Below, piece after piece: positions 1-10,103 of a DNA stretch of 64,000 nucleotides (within the stretch, counting starts at the first letter, position 1; each line of letters begins with the position of its first letter). Below the pieces are notes generated by a model. The model searched no databases and was not told where the DNA came from. It saw only the letters and a program-made list of their open reading frames with translations. Made by a program: the position numbers and the translations under genes. The DNA comes from Rhodocollybia butyracea (taxonomy: Eukaryota > Basidiomycota > Agaricomycetes > Agaricales > Omphalotaceae): positions 186,001-250,000 of the forward strand of contig JADNRY010000074.1 in NCBI GenBank assembly GCA_015501585.1, in the 5' to 3' direction.

Positions 1-614
1 TTTTACTTCATTATTGCCGTTTTTTCAGACGACTCTCGACCCGCGGGTCATGACCAAAACAGTAAAAGTAAGAGTGCCACATGTGGCTGTTCAACCCACT
101 TTTACTAACGAAAATTCTGCAGACACTTCTGCAGACACTTACTTTTACTCCCGACATAATCCCCCACCAGCCACATTGCGCCCACTGGCTGCCGCCTGCA
201 ACTTGAACTTAGCATGTATTGTGGCTTTTTAATGCAATATATCATAAGTACAAATTTGGTAAAACCACATTCTACTCGTGCAGAGCTATAAAATTGCTGC
301 AAGTGCCATAGATGGCCTCAAAGCGGTCAAATGCCCTATAACTTAGCGTCCTCCAGCTAATTCTGCTGATAAAGTCGGCCGAACCGCATTTAAAGTCGTG
401 ACTGATCACTAGGTTAGCCTTGAGGAACTCATTAGCAATGTGCAGAGCACAGAACAGTACTATCTTGACTCACTAAAGCGGAACATTGTCCATTGCCATC
501 TTTGTAATGTCTGTTAGTTCCTCATGAGCAAGGTAATTCACTCTTGCAGACTGCCAGCGCGTTCAAGAGAGCTGATGGCTCGTGATAGTCTAAAAAAAGC
601 AACATAATATACAT
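1..614. other. Left flank of the mariner insertion, no gene seen
   Basis: I see no convincing coding region. Positions 60-150 hold several ACTTTTACT / AGTAAAAGT motifs in both orientations; similar ACTTTTACT motifs recur at 10210-10260, just upstream of the exonuclease-type gene. Because the mariner element (615-10105) separates these two stretches, they were contiguous before that insertion. They may be the 5' region of the gene that now starts at 10293. This is inference from motif similarity only. Confidence 0.4.
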
Positions 615-616
615 TA

Positions 617-930
617 TTGCCGTTTGCAAAAAAGTTGGCGTGACTAGCTCTCACAATGAATTTGAGCCATTTCACAGCAAATTTTGTGAGGACGATAGCT
701 CAGCGAGATCTCAATGAAATCGCCTAAATTTATGTGCATTCTTCATCGATCTTTGAGGGCTAGGTCGCCCCATATTTAAATTTCCATAATTTCAAAATTA
801 TTACAACCTCGCTTCAGCCAGGTCTGTTGACTGTGCGTGAATTTTTGCGCCCCGTGTAGGCAATGTAAGTACTTTTCGTACATCTAGGTACTTTTTATGA
901 TGTCTTCCTGAGGGCGCCCCAAGAAAATTT
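617..930 (+). repeat. Left terminal inverted repeat of the mariner element
   Basis: It matches the reverse complement of 10103-10021 followed by 4280-4048 almost throughout, with scattered substitutions and short gaps toward the inner end. The match fades past the GGGCGCCCC box near 912. At about 310 bp it is far longer than the 20-60 bp TIRs of classical Tc1/mariner elements. Confidence 0.85.
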
Positions 931-999
931 CGTGAAGTATAGCTACTCTTCAGGTAAATAATAAGTCATGTGCTGATTCGTACTCTGCTTCAAACATCC

Positions 1000-2132
1000 A
1001 TGACTAGGGGACATCCTCTCTCCGATGACTTACGAAAATTTCTTGTTTCAATGGGTCAAAAGCTGTCAGTAGAGGCCGTTTCTCAATACAGCGGTGTTTC
1101 AGAACGTACACTTCAAAGGTTATACAAGGAGTTCAGGAAGAATGGTCATGCTCTTCGGGTCAAGCCAGCCATCGAGATGCGTGGGGCTTCCCGTAAACTT
1201 TCAGTGGATAATGTTGGAGTACGTCTTTTCTTTATTGCTTCACTTCTTATCAGGCTAAATCTTTGGCATATAGTTTATTGTTGGGCAAGTAAAGCAACGC
1301 AAGGACATCTACCTAGAAGAATTGTATGAGTTGGTTGTACAACGGCTGGGAATTGATGTGGATGAGTCGACAATCTGGAGTTATCTCCAGCGAAAAGGTT
1401 ATACTATGAAAAAAGTACGTCGCCTCAACTCATTGATACTGTCTCTAATATATGGACAGCTCAGCAAAGTGGCCCTTGAAAGAAATGCTCAGAAAAGGAC
1501 AGCATTTCGATTTGAGTATGGCTTGAGATGCCTGCCAGAAAATACCGTTTTTGTCGATGAGAGCTCTTTTGATAGACGAACATCACTTAGAAAGAGGGCA
1601 TAGTCACTACGAGGGCGCAAGGCTGAACGAAAATGGTTCTTTGTTCGTGGTCGAAGGTCTGTGACTTGTAAATCTATCCCCAGAATTATATTCATATGTA
1701 CCAATCAGATACTCTCTTCTCCCTGCACTCTCAACTCAAGGAATGCTCTATGCACGTGTAGTAGAAGGTTCGTTCACTATGCGCCGTTTCCGGTCTTTTA
1801 TTCAAGGACTCTTGGACCGTATGGATCAATCAATGCAACCTGGCTCATATATCATTATGGACAATGCTCGCATACATAAAGACGACAGTATCAGAGCTCT
1901 GATTGAAGGTCGTGGCTATTGTATTATGTATCTTCCTCCATATTCTCCAGACTACAATCCCATTGAGCTTGCATTCTCTGCAATCAAAGCATATGTACGT
2001 CAAACAGGTGTTATCGGCCGAGACACTGAAGATGAAGATGATGCATATGTATATGAGCATCTTTTGGAAGCAGCGTTCTCAGTCACAGAGGATAGTGCAA
2101 CAGGATGGTTTCATCATTGTGGGTATCTGTAA
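1000..2132 (+). pseudogene. Tc1/mariner DDE transposase, four exons, one premature stop
   Basis: Cut-and-paste transposase of the IS630-Tc1-mariner superfamily. The exons that keep frame are 1000-1218, 1274-1414, 1460-1656 and 1709-2132 (introns of 55, 45 and 52 nt, all GT..AG), giving about 326 codons. The N-terminus is helix-turn-helix-like (VSERTLQRLYKEF). The catalytic residues are visible: FVDESSFD (first D), IIMDNARIH (second D) and YNPIELAF (E), with 34 residues between second D and E (DD34E). The start at 1000 is the first in-frame ATG. An in-frame TAG at 1602 falls where the family usually has the Trp of an RxxGWSxRG-like motif, one G-to-A change away from TGG. This copy is therefore probably inactive. 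It converges with the minus-strand gene ending at 2210. Confidence 0.85.
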
Positions 2133-2209
2133 CTTTTTGTATGTATATCTAGTAAGAGGGGGTTGTTTCGAGTGTAACTAGGTTTACCGAGCAAATTATA
2201 GTATTATAT

Positions 2210-3962
2210 CTACTTTGAGTGACGTGCCTTTTTGTGAGAGCGGGTGCTACCAATGTCCTCCTTTGCATATCGCATAATGCGGTTCGCAGTCCCCCAGTTG
2301 CATCCGAGCATCCTCTGGAGATGGTCAGCAGTTCTGAGATCCAGAAGATCATCAATTCGTAAAATTCCCTCGTCTCTCAACACTCCATCAAACCGAGCAT
2401 AATTGACTGAGTCATTACCGCGCTCTTTCTGTTCATCCCCAACGACACTAGCCAGTCGGATACAAGAGGCATGACTGATCGTTTCGAGGGACTGGTGACT
2501 GGGGACGATGCTGGCGAATGTTGAATCTGTCCAGAAGTTGATGTTCCAGGCGTTCCGGGCTGGCCTGAGCCTGCATAAGGAGGCCAACCTGCCGGTGGAA
2601 ATCCCCAAAAAGGTGGTGGTGGCGTGTATGGACCATAAGGGCTAGGGCTAGCCTGCCACTGCTGGTTGTCAGTTGCGCGAGCCCTTCCTCGGACATGTGA
2701 CTGAAAGCCCGCATGATTGTCAATACTTTGAAGAATTTTCTGTGGTGGTACGTCAAGGGTTGCACAATGGCGCCACTGTAGATAGACATTAGGTAGTTCT
2801 TTACGTCTTGAGAATCAACGCACCGCAAGAGAAGCCCAGATGCTGAGATCACCGGTAGTAAAGTGGTAATGACTACCATCGGAAGTCTTTGTCCAACAAG
2901 GCTTGTTGTGCTCATCGCAGTGGAAGTTCTTTTCAATCTTCTGATGTAGGATGTGTTCTTGCTCGTCTACATCAACGGTAAGCGCAGGTTCATCTTCATT
3001 GGCCTTCTTTCCCTGGGAATACAAGCTCTATACATCAAGGATGTCAATGTCATACGGCCAATAAAACTCACCTTCTTCCCACTGCTGACATCTTTCTTTC
3101 CGTCTTTCTTCCCATCACCTGGCGACGAAGTGTTGACTATCCTAACAGTGAAGGGCTTCACCACGCCCTTGCCTTTTTTCTTACTCTTTGACTCCTGGAT
3201 ATGGTCATCAACACTTTCAAGCATCCGTTCGTACCTGTCCTCATTATTGACGAGTTTAGGGACTGGTTTAGGAGTTTTAGGCTGATATGAAGCAGTATAC
3301 CCTATGGAACCGAGATAGGTAACTGGCACTTCAAAGTTATTGGCAACAGCGAAGCAGGAATGACTGGTAAGTTGCTGTAGAGCTAAGGGTGAACTCGACA
3401 AGAGCATTGTCCTTTTCAAGCTCGTATAATGGGCTCGCTTCCATCTTCGGTATCTGAACTGTCACTTGAAATATTGACTAAGTCATTGTCAATGTGCTGA
3501 GGCTTTCGAACTGGGGTCTGTACATCAGGACGTCTGTGCTGCACAGGTGTGTTCTTTTCTGGCTCTGAATACAGATATTGGACTGAACATTAGTGAGTTT
3601 CCTGTAATAAATAATGCTTATGCACCTCTAGCATTCGTGAATCTCTCCAGCTCAGAGCTAACCCAGGAGTCAAGGTTTTTGGCCTTTTGACGCTCATATT
3701 CCTCGTTGGTAAGTCGTTTCGGGGCCTGTCCAAGTGACATCAATAACTGGGCAGCTTCGTTGTCATCAGGAGCTGGACCGTTAGGCGGCGCTGACGGTTT
3801 GGCTAGCGATTTTGGCTTTGGGTATGGTTTCGAGGAAGGAGTGGAAACAGGTGAGGTTTTCTCTTCAACTTCGTCTTTGTTGCCATTCTTTGCGGATTTG
3901 CGCATTACAGAGCCACGCTGCGAGGCAGCCTTTCGAGTAGACGCAGTCTTTCCGGAGCCCAT
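2210..3962 (-). pseudogene. Second gene of the mariner element, SAM-like C-terminus, frameshifted
   Basis: It lies wholly inside the mariner TIRs and converges on the transposase. Exon 1 (3962-3626) starts at ATG 3962 and encodes a basic, Ser/Pro-rich segment. An intron (3625-3565) is followed by an acidic stretch. Later pieces encode a segment with FHCDEHNKPCW and YHFTTGDLSIWAS, resembling a Cys/His-containing module common in basidiomycete transposon-associated hypothetical proteins. A Pro/Gly-rich linker follows, then a C-terminus with WLVSLG, LDLRTADHLQRMLGCNWG and MRYAKED that looks like a SAM-type helical domain. At least three one-base frame breaks separate these pieces (about 3430, 3350, 2830). 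The function is unknown. It could be an accessory transposition protein or a captured host gene; both are inference. Confidence 0.6.
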
Positions 3963-4047
3963 TCGCAGGCGTCGAAGTATGGAAGAGGACCGGGGATGTG
4001 ACAAGGGTTGTGACTACTAAATATTGCTCCATTAATTGTAATTTTCC

Positions 4048-4280
4048 CAGATTTTTCATGGGGCGCCCTCCAGAAGATATTATTGAAGGAACTTAGAGGT
4101 ACAGAAAGTACCTATGCTGTTTACAAAGAGCACAAAAATTCGCGCACAGTCAACAGACCTGGCCGAAGTGGGGTGGTAATAATTTTGAAATTATGGAAAT
4201 TTGAATATGAGGCGACCTAGCCCTTAAAGATCGATGAAGAATGCACATAAATTTAGGCGATTTCATTGAGATCTCGCTGA
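4048..4280 (-). repeat. Right TIR, inner part (left of the Ngaro insertion)
   Basis: Reverse complement matches about 698-930. The sequence runs up to CTCGCTGA at 4280 and resumes without loss at GCTATCGTCC at 10021, so the Ngaro element inserted between these bases with no target-site duplication. Confidence 0.87.
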
Positions 4281-4749
4281 TCGTGTTTAAAACATAGTGG
4301 TTTACATTAGTCTAATAGTCAAGTGAGTAACACACCTTACTATTCTCTTCTGAATACTTACGTGTTTCTTCACCCCTCGGGTCGCAAGAAGAAACACAGA
4401 CTCCTCTCGTTGCAAACAAGAGATGTCTCAGAATCGAACTCCCTCTATCAGAGGATGTTCTTCTGGTAAGTTCTTTCCCCAATTTTGTCTCAACAATTGG
4501 GTTGACACGAACTCTTGTTCTCTCCAGGTCTTTGTCCAGGACAATTAGGCAAGCTTAGACCTGTCCTTTGGACCTCTCGCTTGGACCCTCGGATCGTATT
4601 TATATGCTGGCGGAGCAACGAAACAACTCTATCAGTTTCTCTATCGTCGCTCTGCCAGGTATACTCTCAGTTTATTCACTAGACTCTCTTACTTACAGTT
4701 TCTCTATCGTCGCTCTGCCAGTACTTAACATCGCTCCTCATTTGTGTCT
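4281..4749 (+). repeat. Ngaro split direct repeat A1
   Basis: 469 bp, matching A2 (9379-9846) except for one extra A in an A-run near the start. It contains an internal 25 bp duplication (around 4637 and 4698) and two intron-like stretches (GTAAGT near 4466 to CTCCAG; GTATAC near 4660 to TTACAG). The element's leader transcript may therefore be spliced. Confidence 0.9.
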
Positions 4750-4790
4750 TTTTAAATCAATTCTATTGATTCATCTATCTCTCATCTACT

Positions 4791-6233
4791 ATGTCCGATG
4801 GTCAACAACAGGCACATTCGGATTTCCTCGAAAGGATACAACAAGGTCTACCTCCGCGACCACGCCTGGGTAACCAACCCACCAGCTCTGCTGGTTCCCA
4901 AGGAGCCCCCGTTCCAGGAGAGCAACAGCCTAGGTCAACTGACCAGCAGCTCCAAGCACGCAACCTCGCCTTCGCACAGACTCTCAGAGCGACACTACAG
5001 TCCACCGTCGACGATTTCAACAATGGAGTCCGGTCCAAAGTTGAATCAATCTCCCATCTTAAAGCAACAGCAGCAGACCTCTTCTTCGAACATCAGGCCC
5101 AATACCACCCTCGACACATTGCTCCCTTCATCAACCAACTCGACGAGATTGAGCGTGCCAAGGAAGAGGCCGCCCGTATCGGAGAACGAAACTCCAACCG
5201 GCAACCACCGGATGAAGACGAACTATTCGGAAGTAACAACACTGGTGAATCACAAGACAACGACCCTATCGACGAGGATGACATCGAAGCAGCCAATGCA
5301 CTGCTCCAACGCCTCCAAGACAATCCCTCTCTCCTCTCCAGGTTATCTAACGGACCCTCACTCCTCAACAGGCTCACCTCTAACCGAAAACGAGCCCGCT
5401 CTCCAGATGACGAAAAGGAGGAGGTTGACGGCACCGGGACCTACAAGAAGCCCAAACTTGACCAAGTTCTTCTTCTCTGGACACAAGAAGAGGAGGAGGA
5501 TGAAGAATTTGACCTTACGCCACGACACGCCTACATCAAAAAACTTGTCGAAAACCACACTCGGGACATTAACGAGTGTGTCCGACTCGTCACCAACAAG
5601 GGTAAACTGCCCAACTTCCCTAGAGACCTCTGGAAAGCCATCCTCCTTGATACGTTTGTCGAGTTTGAATACATCCTTGCTGACGAATTCTCCACCACAG
5701 CTACAGAAGACATCATCACCGAGAATGGAGTTACCATCCCCACTAGGATCAACAAAACCAAGATTCCCGTCAACACCGCTCATGACTGGCATGCAGTTTG
5801 GCGAATCTACGCCAGGGCAGTCACTACCATCTTCCCCACTCGCAAGTTTGAACTCGAGAAATACGACCAACACATGTTCAAACTTTTCCGTGCCACCCCC
5901 ATCCCAATCCACCATCGCATCTTTGCCTATGATCGTGCCGTCCGTAGACTCATTGGCCAAAAACGCAATGTGTTGTTTGATGAATTCGGAAAATTCCAGC
6001 ACCTTCTCCGAGCCATCGTTGACATCCCGGCTGACAGCTCTGCTAGCAGAAACACAAAAGATGCTAGCTCGCGTTCAGACCGCACCCGGAAGCCTGCCCG
6101 CAGAGAAGTGTGCCGAAACTGGAACAACAACCGTTGCTCCAACTCCAACTGCCCAAGAGAACACAAGTGCTCTACGTGTAGTTCCACCGAGCATCGAGGA
6201 GCCGAATGTCAGACTGCCAAAAAATCTTCCTGA
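4791..6233 (+). CDS. Ngaro gag-like nucleocapsid protein with zinc fingers
   Basis: 480 aa, open throughout, starting at ATG 4791 just after A1. The N-terminal half is polar, Gln/Asn-rich and helical. An acidic stretch follows (about residues 135-170, DEDELF and DEDDIEAANALL), then a basic patch NRKRARSP. The middle domain (about 225-400) resembles a capsid-type helical region. The C-terminus has a CCCH-type finger (C-RNWNNNRC-SNSNC-PREH, about 440-458) followed by a CX2CX4HX4C zinc knuckle, as in DIRS/Ngaro gag-like proteins that bind RNA. It is the best-preserved ORF of the element. It overlaps the start of the RT frame only in alternate frame. Confidence 0.8.
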   Translation: MSDGQQQAHSDFLERIQQGLPPRPRLGNQPTSSAGSQGAPVPGEQQPRSTDQQLQARNLAFAQTLRATLQSTVDDFNNGVRSKVESISHLKATAADLFFEHQAQYHPRHIAPFINQLDEIERAKEEAARIGERNSNRQPPDEDELFGSNNTGESQDNDPIDEDDIEAANALLQRLQDNPSLLSRLSNGPSLLNRLTSNRKRARSPDDEKEEVDGTGTYKKPKLDQVLLLWTQEEEEDEEFDLTPRHAYIKKLVENHTRDINECVRLVTNKGKLPNFPRDLWKAILLDTFVEFEYILADEFSTTATEDIITENGVTIPTRINKTKIPVNTAHDWHAVWRIYARAVTTIFPTRKFELEKYDQHMFKLFRATPIPIHHRIFAYDRAVRRLIGQKRNVLFDEFGKFQHLLRAIVDIPADSSASRNTKDASSRSDRTRKPARREVCRNWNNNRCSNSNCPREHKCSTCSSTEHRGAECQTAKKSS

Positions 6234-6297
6234 GCAGCGCGCTAGGAAGTTGGTTAGTTCGAGATTTGAAACCTTGGCTCTCGCCCGACCAGCAGGA

Positions 6298-8237
6298 ATG
6301 GTCGATGAAGACGAAGAAGACCCAGTATCCCCCTTTCCTTCTCATTCCCTCCCCCGCTATTTTCGTGGTTTTGCCTGGCGCGAAACCAGCAACTGTGCCA
6401 GTCGCACCGCACGTTACACCGAGGTCGACGAGCCACTCCCTCGTCCTCCTAAACACGAGTTCAACAACAAAGAAGCCTTAAGAACCATCGCAACTCACCC
6501 AGAACTCTTCAACGTCTCCACACCTATCAAAGTCGGCCGTTTCAGAGAAAAACTAAACACCCACCCCCGCACAAAATTTGTCTCCTCAGTGGTTAACGGG
6601 CTCACCAATGGTTTCTGGCCTTGGGCCAAAACCAACTACGATTCCGGTTATCCTATTACATGGGACAATTCTTTCGTACCACCAGCCTCAGAACCAGAAC
6701 AAGCCTTTCTCAATAATCAGCGCGACATTGAAATTGCAAAAGGACGCTTCTCACCTACTTTTGGGCCCGATCTACTTCCAGGCATGTACAGCAACCCTAT
6801 CCTAGCCGTTCCCAAACCCAACTCCACCGATCTCCGTCTTGTCTCTCACCAAAGCGCTGGACAATACTGTCAAAATTCGATGATCGACCAAACCCAAACA
6901 AAAGGACCTCGCATGGACACCCTCCAGCAATTTGTACCAGCCCTCCTGGACTACCGACGAAAACACCCCGACGAGAAGCTGGTTGTTTGGAAATCCGACG
7001 TCACAGAAGCTTTCCGACTCACCCCAAGACACCCTCTATGGCAAATCAAGCAGGTAGTCACCACAAACCTCCCAACCAAAGATCAAATAACCGCAGGTAT
7101 TGATATTGGACCTCCCAAGCGGAACGTTGACCTGAACTCTTGCTTTGGCGATCGTGGCTCTCCTCGAATATGGGCCTCTGTAATGGACTAGTTATCTGGA
7201 TTGCAATATTCGTTGAACTCATCGTTGACATTTTCTGTTATGTAGATGACACATATGGCTGGGAAACAGAAGGAAACCTGGAATGGTACGAACCTTATGC
7301 CGTTTCTTTCCCTCGTAAACAGACTCGGTTGCTTCGCCTCTGGGACTACCTCGGTATTCCTCATAAACACAAGAAACAACTATTCGGATCAATCCTCACC
7401 ATAATTGTTTTGAAATCGATCCGAACGCCATGACAGCAACACTGCCCGCAAAGTCTAAACAAGATCTGATCGCCGCCATCAACGAGTTCATCGCTACTCC
7501 TTCACGTCGCCGCTCCCTTCACGAATTCCAAGTCCTCACTGGTTGGATAAACTGGTCTTTCAACGTCTTTCCTCTTTTCCGACCGGCGCTATGTAACATC
7601 TACGAGAAGATGTCAGGGAAATCCCAGCCTCACGCCGACATTTATCTCAACAAAGCAGTCAAAGAAGATTTATCTTGGTTAGCACGACGCCTTGAGTCAG
7701 CGTCAGGTATCCTTTTCTTTGAAGCTTACGATTGGGACCCCCTCACAGAAACCAACATGACGATATATTGCGACGCCTCCAAACTCGGAATGGCTTTTGG
7801 ATCCCCGAGCTGTTATACGGTTTTTCCTCGCCAATCCCGTTCAACCCACCAAAGACACCATCTTTTTCTTCGAAGCCCTCTGTGTCCTCTCGGCCATCCA
7901 CTGGTACTGCCGCACCATGCGCTCCGACATTTCCCTCACCCAACGCCTCAGACTTACAGTGTTCACAGACAATATGAACACAGTACACATTTTTGACTCA
8001 CTAAAGGCAGAACCAGCCTATAATCCCATCCTCCGCTCAGCTGTCGACATCCTAATCGACTTCAACACCGATGTGCGTGTCCTGCATGTACCCGGCGAGA
8101 AAAACACAGTTGCCGACGCCATATCTCGCCAGAAGTTCTCAAAACTTCCCTCTATCGCCCCTGGACTTATTCTCCGGACTTTCAACCCCCTCAAGACGCG
8201 CTGGGGGCAGCTTCATCATGATCCAAATATCCCGTAA
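6298..8237 (+). pseudogene. Ngaro reverse transcriptase-RNase H, four one-base frame breaks
   Basis: RT and RNase H of the DIRS order. The first in-frame ATG after gag is 6298. Visible motifs in order: NPILAVPKPNSTDLRLVSHQ (RT fingers), WKSDVTEAFRLTP (catalytic Asp), DRGSPRIWASVM, FCYVDDTYG (YxDD box, near 7238), TIYCDASKLGMAF (RNase H first Asp), FFFEALCVLSAIHW, VFTDNMNTVHIFDS and VPGEKNTVADAIS (RNase H). The frame changes near 7186, 7407, 7797 and 7823. Each is explained by one missing base within or next to a short homopolymer. The element's duplicated repeats are otherwise identical, so these may be consensus errors rather than decay. If so, the enzyme is intact. The end overlaps the recombinase ORF by 20 bp. 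Confidence 0.8.
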
Positions 8238-9201
8238 CGCCAGACAACCCATCCGGGAACCCTGGCCTCTCGAGCGTCTCATTCATGAACGCTCAATCGC
8301 GCTCGGCATGGCAATTGACCTGACCAGCCGAGCCTCGTATTCATCTGCGCTAAATTCCTATTTAAATTTCTGCTCTATTCACGATTTTCCTATAGAACCA
8401 ACAGCAGACACGCTCAGTTTTTTCGTCATCTATATGAGCCGCCACATCGAGCCCAGATCTGTCGACTCCTACCTCTCTGGCATTTGTTCAGAAACTGAAC
8501 ACCTTTTCCCGAATATTCGCGCTATTCGAAATGGCCCCATCGTCAGCCGTACTCTCAAAGGCTGCAAACGACTTTACAGCAAACCAGTCAAACGGAAACT
8601 TCCACTATCCCGGCACCACCTTCATCACACACTAGCTTCCCTTCCCCCAAACCCTCGACATGACGACATTCTCTTTTCCACCATGCTGTTCGTTGGTTTC
8701 CATGGGCTATTACGACTCGCAGAATTGACCATGAATAACAACCCCAGACTCCGAAACCCTCGGAAATACAGCCAACGCAACTCGGTAGAATGGTTGGAAA
8801 CCTCATTCAGTTACTGGTTACCAACGCACAAAGCGGATCCGACGTTTGAAGGAAATCGGATTCTTGTCAACAACCCAGAAACTGTTAAACTCTTCCGTCT
8901 CTACCTAGACAGCCGGGACACGCTCCAACCTTTCCACCCTTTCCTCTGGGTTCGAGAGAACGGGGAAATCCCCTCCCGGAACTGGTTCCTTCGCCAACTT
9001 CGACGTTTTGTCCCTGACACTCGGATCGCTGGACAGTCAATGCGAGCAGGAGGTGCTACAGCACTAGCAGAAGACGGAGCAGCCCCATCCATCATACAAG
9101 CATCAGGACGTTGGGCATCCGAGGCTTTCCGTGTATATATCCGCAAAAACCCGATCCTACTCCAAGCTCTCCTCACCGCTGGTCGAGGTCAACACATTTG
9201 A
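8218..9201 (+). CDS. Ngaro tyrosine recombinase
   Basis: 327 aa, open, from ATG 8218, which overlaps the end of the RNase H frame. This is a lambda-integrase-like tyrosine recombinase, inserting the circular DNA intermediate. The N-terminal SAM-like core-binding part has ASYSSALNSYLNFC and VDSYLSGICS. The catalytic domain has box I Arg in FHGLLRLAEL, box II GQSMRAGGATAL, then SGRWASEAFRVYIRKNP with the candidate nucleophile Tyr. Box II normally reads HxxR; here the His position is Gln (CAG), which could be a lineage feature or an inactivating C-to-G change. The domain ends immediately before B1. Confidence 0.88.
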   Translation: MIQISRNARQPIREPWPLERLIHERSIALGMAIDLTSRASYSSALNSYLNFCSIHDFPIEPTADTLSFFVIYMSRHIEPRSVDSYLSGICSETEHLFPNIRAIRNGPIVSRTLKGCKRLYSKPVKRKLPLSRHHLHHTLASLPPNPRHDDILFSTMLFVGFHGLLRLAELTMNNNPRLRNPRKYSQRNSVEWLETSFSYWLPTHKADPTFEGNRILVNNPETVKLFRLYLDSRDTLQPFHPFLWVRENGEIPSRNWFLRQLRRFVPDTRIAGQSMRAGGATALAEDGAAPSIIQASGRWASEAFRVYIRKNPILLQALLTAGRGQHI

Positions 9202-9270
9202 TTCGACGCGAGACACGCATCCCCATCTAGACGATTTCATCGTCCCTCATATCTCTTTCACACATAGTCC

Positions 9271-9378
9271 TTAGCGGTCTCTTCGCGCCTCGCTCAATCA
9301 ATCTCAGGGCCGCCTCCTCGAGGCGGCTGCTTTTCTCGCTAAATCACGCAGTGATTCACAACGAACATAGACAATTAG
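9271..9378 (+). repeat. Ngaro split direct repeat B1
   Basis: 108 bp, identical to B2 (9913-10020) as read. It carries the palindrome GCCGCCTCCTCGAGGCGGC and sits directly against A2. Confidence 0.9.
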
Positions 9379-9846
9379 TCGTGTTTAAACATAGTGGTTT
9401 ACATTAGTCTAATAGTCAAGTGAGTAACACACCTTACTATTCTCTTCTGAATACTTACGTGTTTCTTCACCCCTCGGGTCGCAAGAAGAAACACAGACTC
9501 CTCTCGTTGCAAACAAGAGATGTCTCAGAATCGAACTCCCTCTATCAGAGGATGTTCTTCTGGTAAGTTCTTTCCCCAATTTTGTCTCAACAATTGGGTT
9601 GACACGAACTCTTGTTCTCTCCAGGTCTTTGTCCAGGACAATTAGGCAAGCTTAGACCTGTCCTTTGGACCTCTCGCTTGGACCCTCGGATCGTATTTAT
9701 ATGCTGGCGGAGCAACGAAACAACTCTATCAGTTTCTCTATCGTCGCTCTGCCAGGTATACTCTCAGTTTATTCACTAGACTCTCTTACTTACAGTTTCT
9801 CTATCGTCGCTCTGCCAGTACTTAACATCGCTCCTCATTTGTGTCT
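9379..9846 (+). repeat. Ngaro split direct repeat A2
   Basis: 468 bp copy of A1, joined directly to B1. It is followed by 66 bp of unique CT-rich sequence (9847-9912) before B2. Confidence 0.9.
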
Positions 9847-9912
9847 CCCTCCCATAGTTCTCGAACTACTTCCCACTTCCTATTCTTTTTCTTTACTCGT
9901 GTACTCTCGTAG

Positions 9913-10020
9913 TTAGCGGTCTCTTCGCGCCTCGCTCAATCAATCTCAGGGCCGCCTCCTCGAGGCGGCTGCTTTTCTCGCTAAATCACGCAGTGATTCA
10001 CAACGAACATAGACAATTAG
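9913..10020 (+). repeat. Ngaro split direct repeat B2, right end of the element
   Basis: Copy of B1. Its last bases ACAATTAG form the right terminus and abut the resumed mariner TIR at 10021. Confidence 0.9.
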
Positions 10021-10103
10021 GCTATCGTCCTCACAAAATTTGCTGTGAAATGGCTCAAATTCATCGTGAGAGCTAGTCACGCCAACTTTTTTGCAAACGG
10101 CAA
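10021..10103 (-). repeat. Right TIR, outer part (right of the Ngaro insertion)
   Basis: Reverse complement matches 617-699 with one substitution seen. It completes the interrupted right TIR and is followed by the TA duplication at 10104-10105. Confidence 0.88.

Larger units (their letters stand above)
4281..10020 (+). mobile_element. Ngaro-type (DIRS order) tyrosine-recombinase retroelement
   Basis: A complete 5740 bp element. The order is A1 (4281-4749), gag-like ORF, RT/RNase H, tyrosine recombinase, B1 (9271-9378), A2 (9379-9846), a 66 bp spacer, then B2 (9913-10020). This A1-ORFs-B1-A2-B2 split-direct-repeat layout is the hallmark of Ngaro/PAT-type DIRS elements, which integrate a circular intermediate through a tyrosine recombinase rather than a DDE integrase. 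The internal B1/A2 junction (ACAATTAG / TCGTGTTTAAAC) equals the junction made by joining the right end to the left end, as expected. No target duplication is present. A1/A2 differ by one A in a homopolymer and B1/B2 appear identical, so the insertion is very recent. Confidence 0.92.
617..10103. mobile_element. Tc1/mariner-type DNA transposon, split by a nested Ngaro element
   Basis: The ends begin TTGCCGTTTGCAAAAAAG and are flanked by TA at 615-616 and 10104-10105, the duplication expected for the IS630-Tc1-mariner superfamily. Both ends form long inverted repeats of about 310 bp. Without the nested element (4281-10020) the transposon is about 3.75 kb, large for Tc1/mariner. It carries two convergent genes: a DD34E transposase (+, 1000-2132) and a second, unrelated gene (-, 2210-3962). 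Both are broken in this copy. Boundaries were placed by aligning the left TIR with the reverse complement of the interrupted right TIR. The TA duplication is seen directly; the superfamily assignment rests on the transposase motifs. Confidence 0.88.

Noticed and set aside
4798..6233. Second open frame overlapping the gag-like ORF
   Set aside because: The stretch overlapping gag is Ser/Thr/Pro-rich with no domain and is the shadow of the gag frame; only the part after about 6298 shows RT motifs.
9665..9916. Small ORF in Ngaro A1/A2 repeats
   Set aside because: The same frame occurs in both direct repeats, starts without ATG, and falls in the leader with intron-like boundaries; not a gene.
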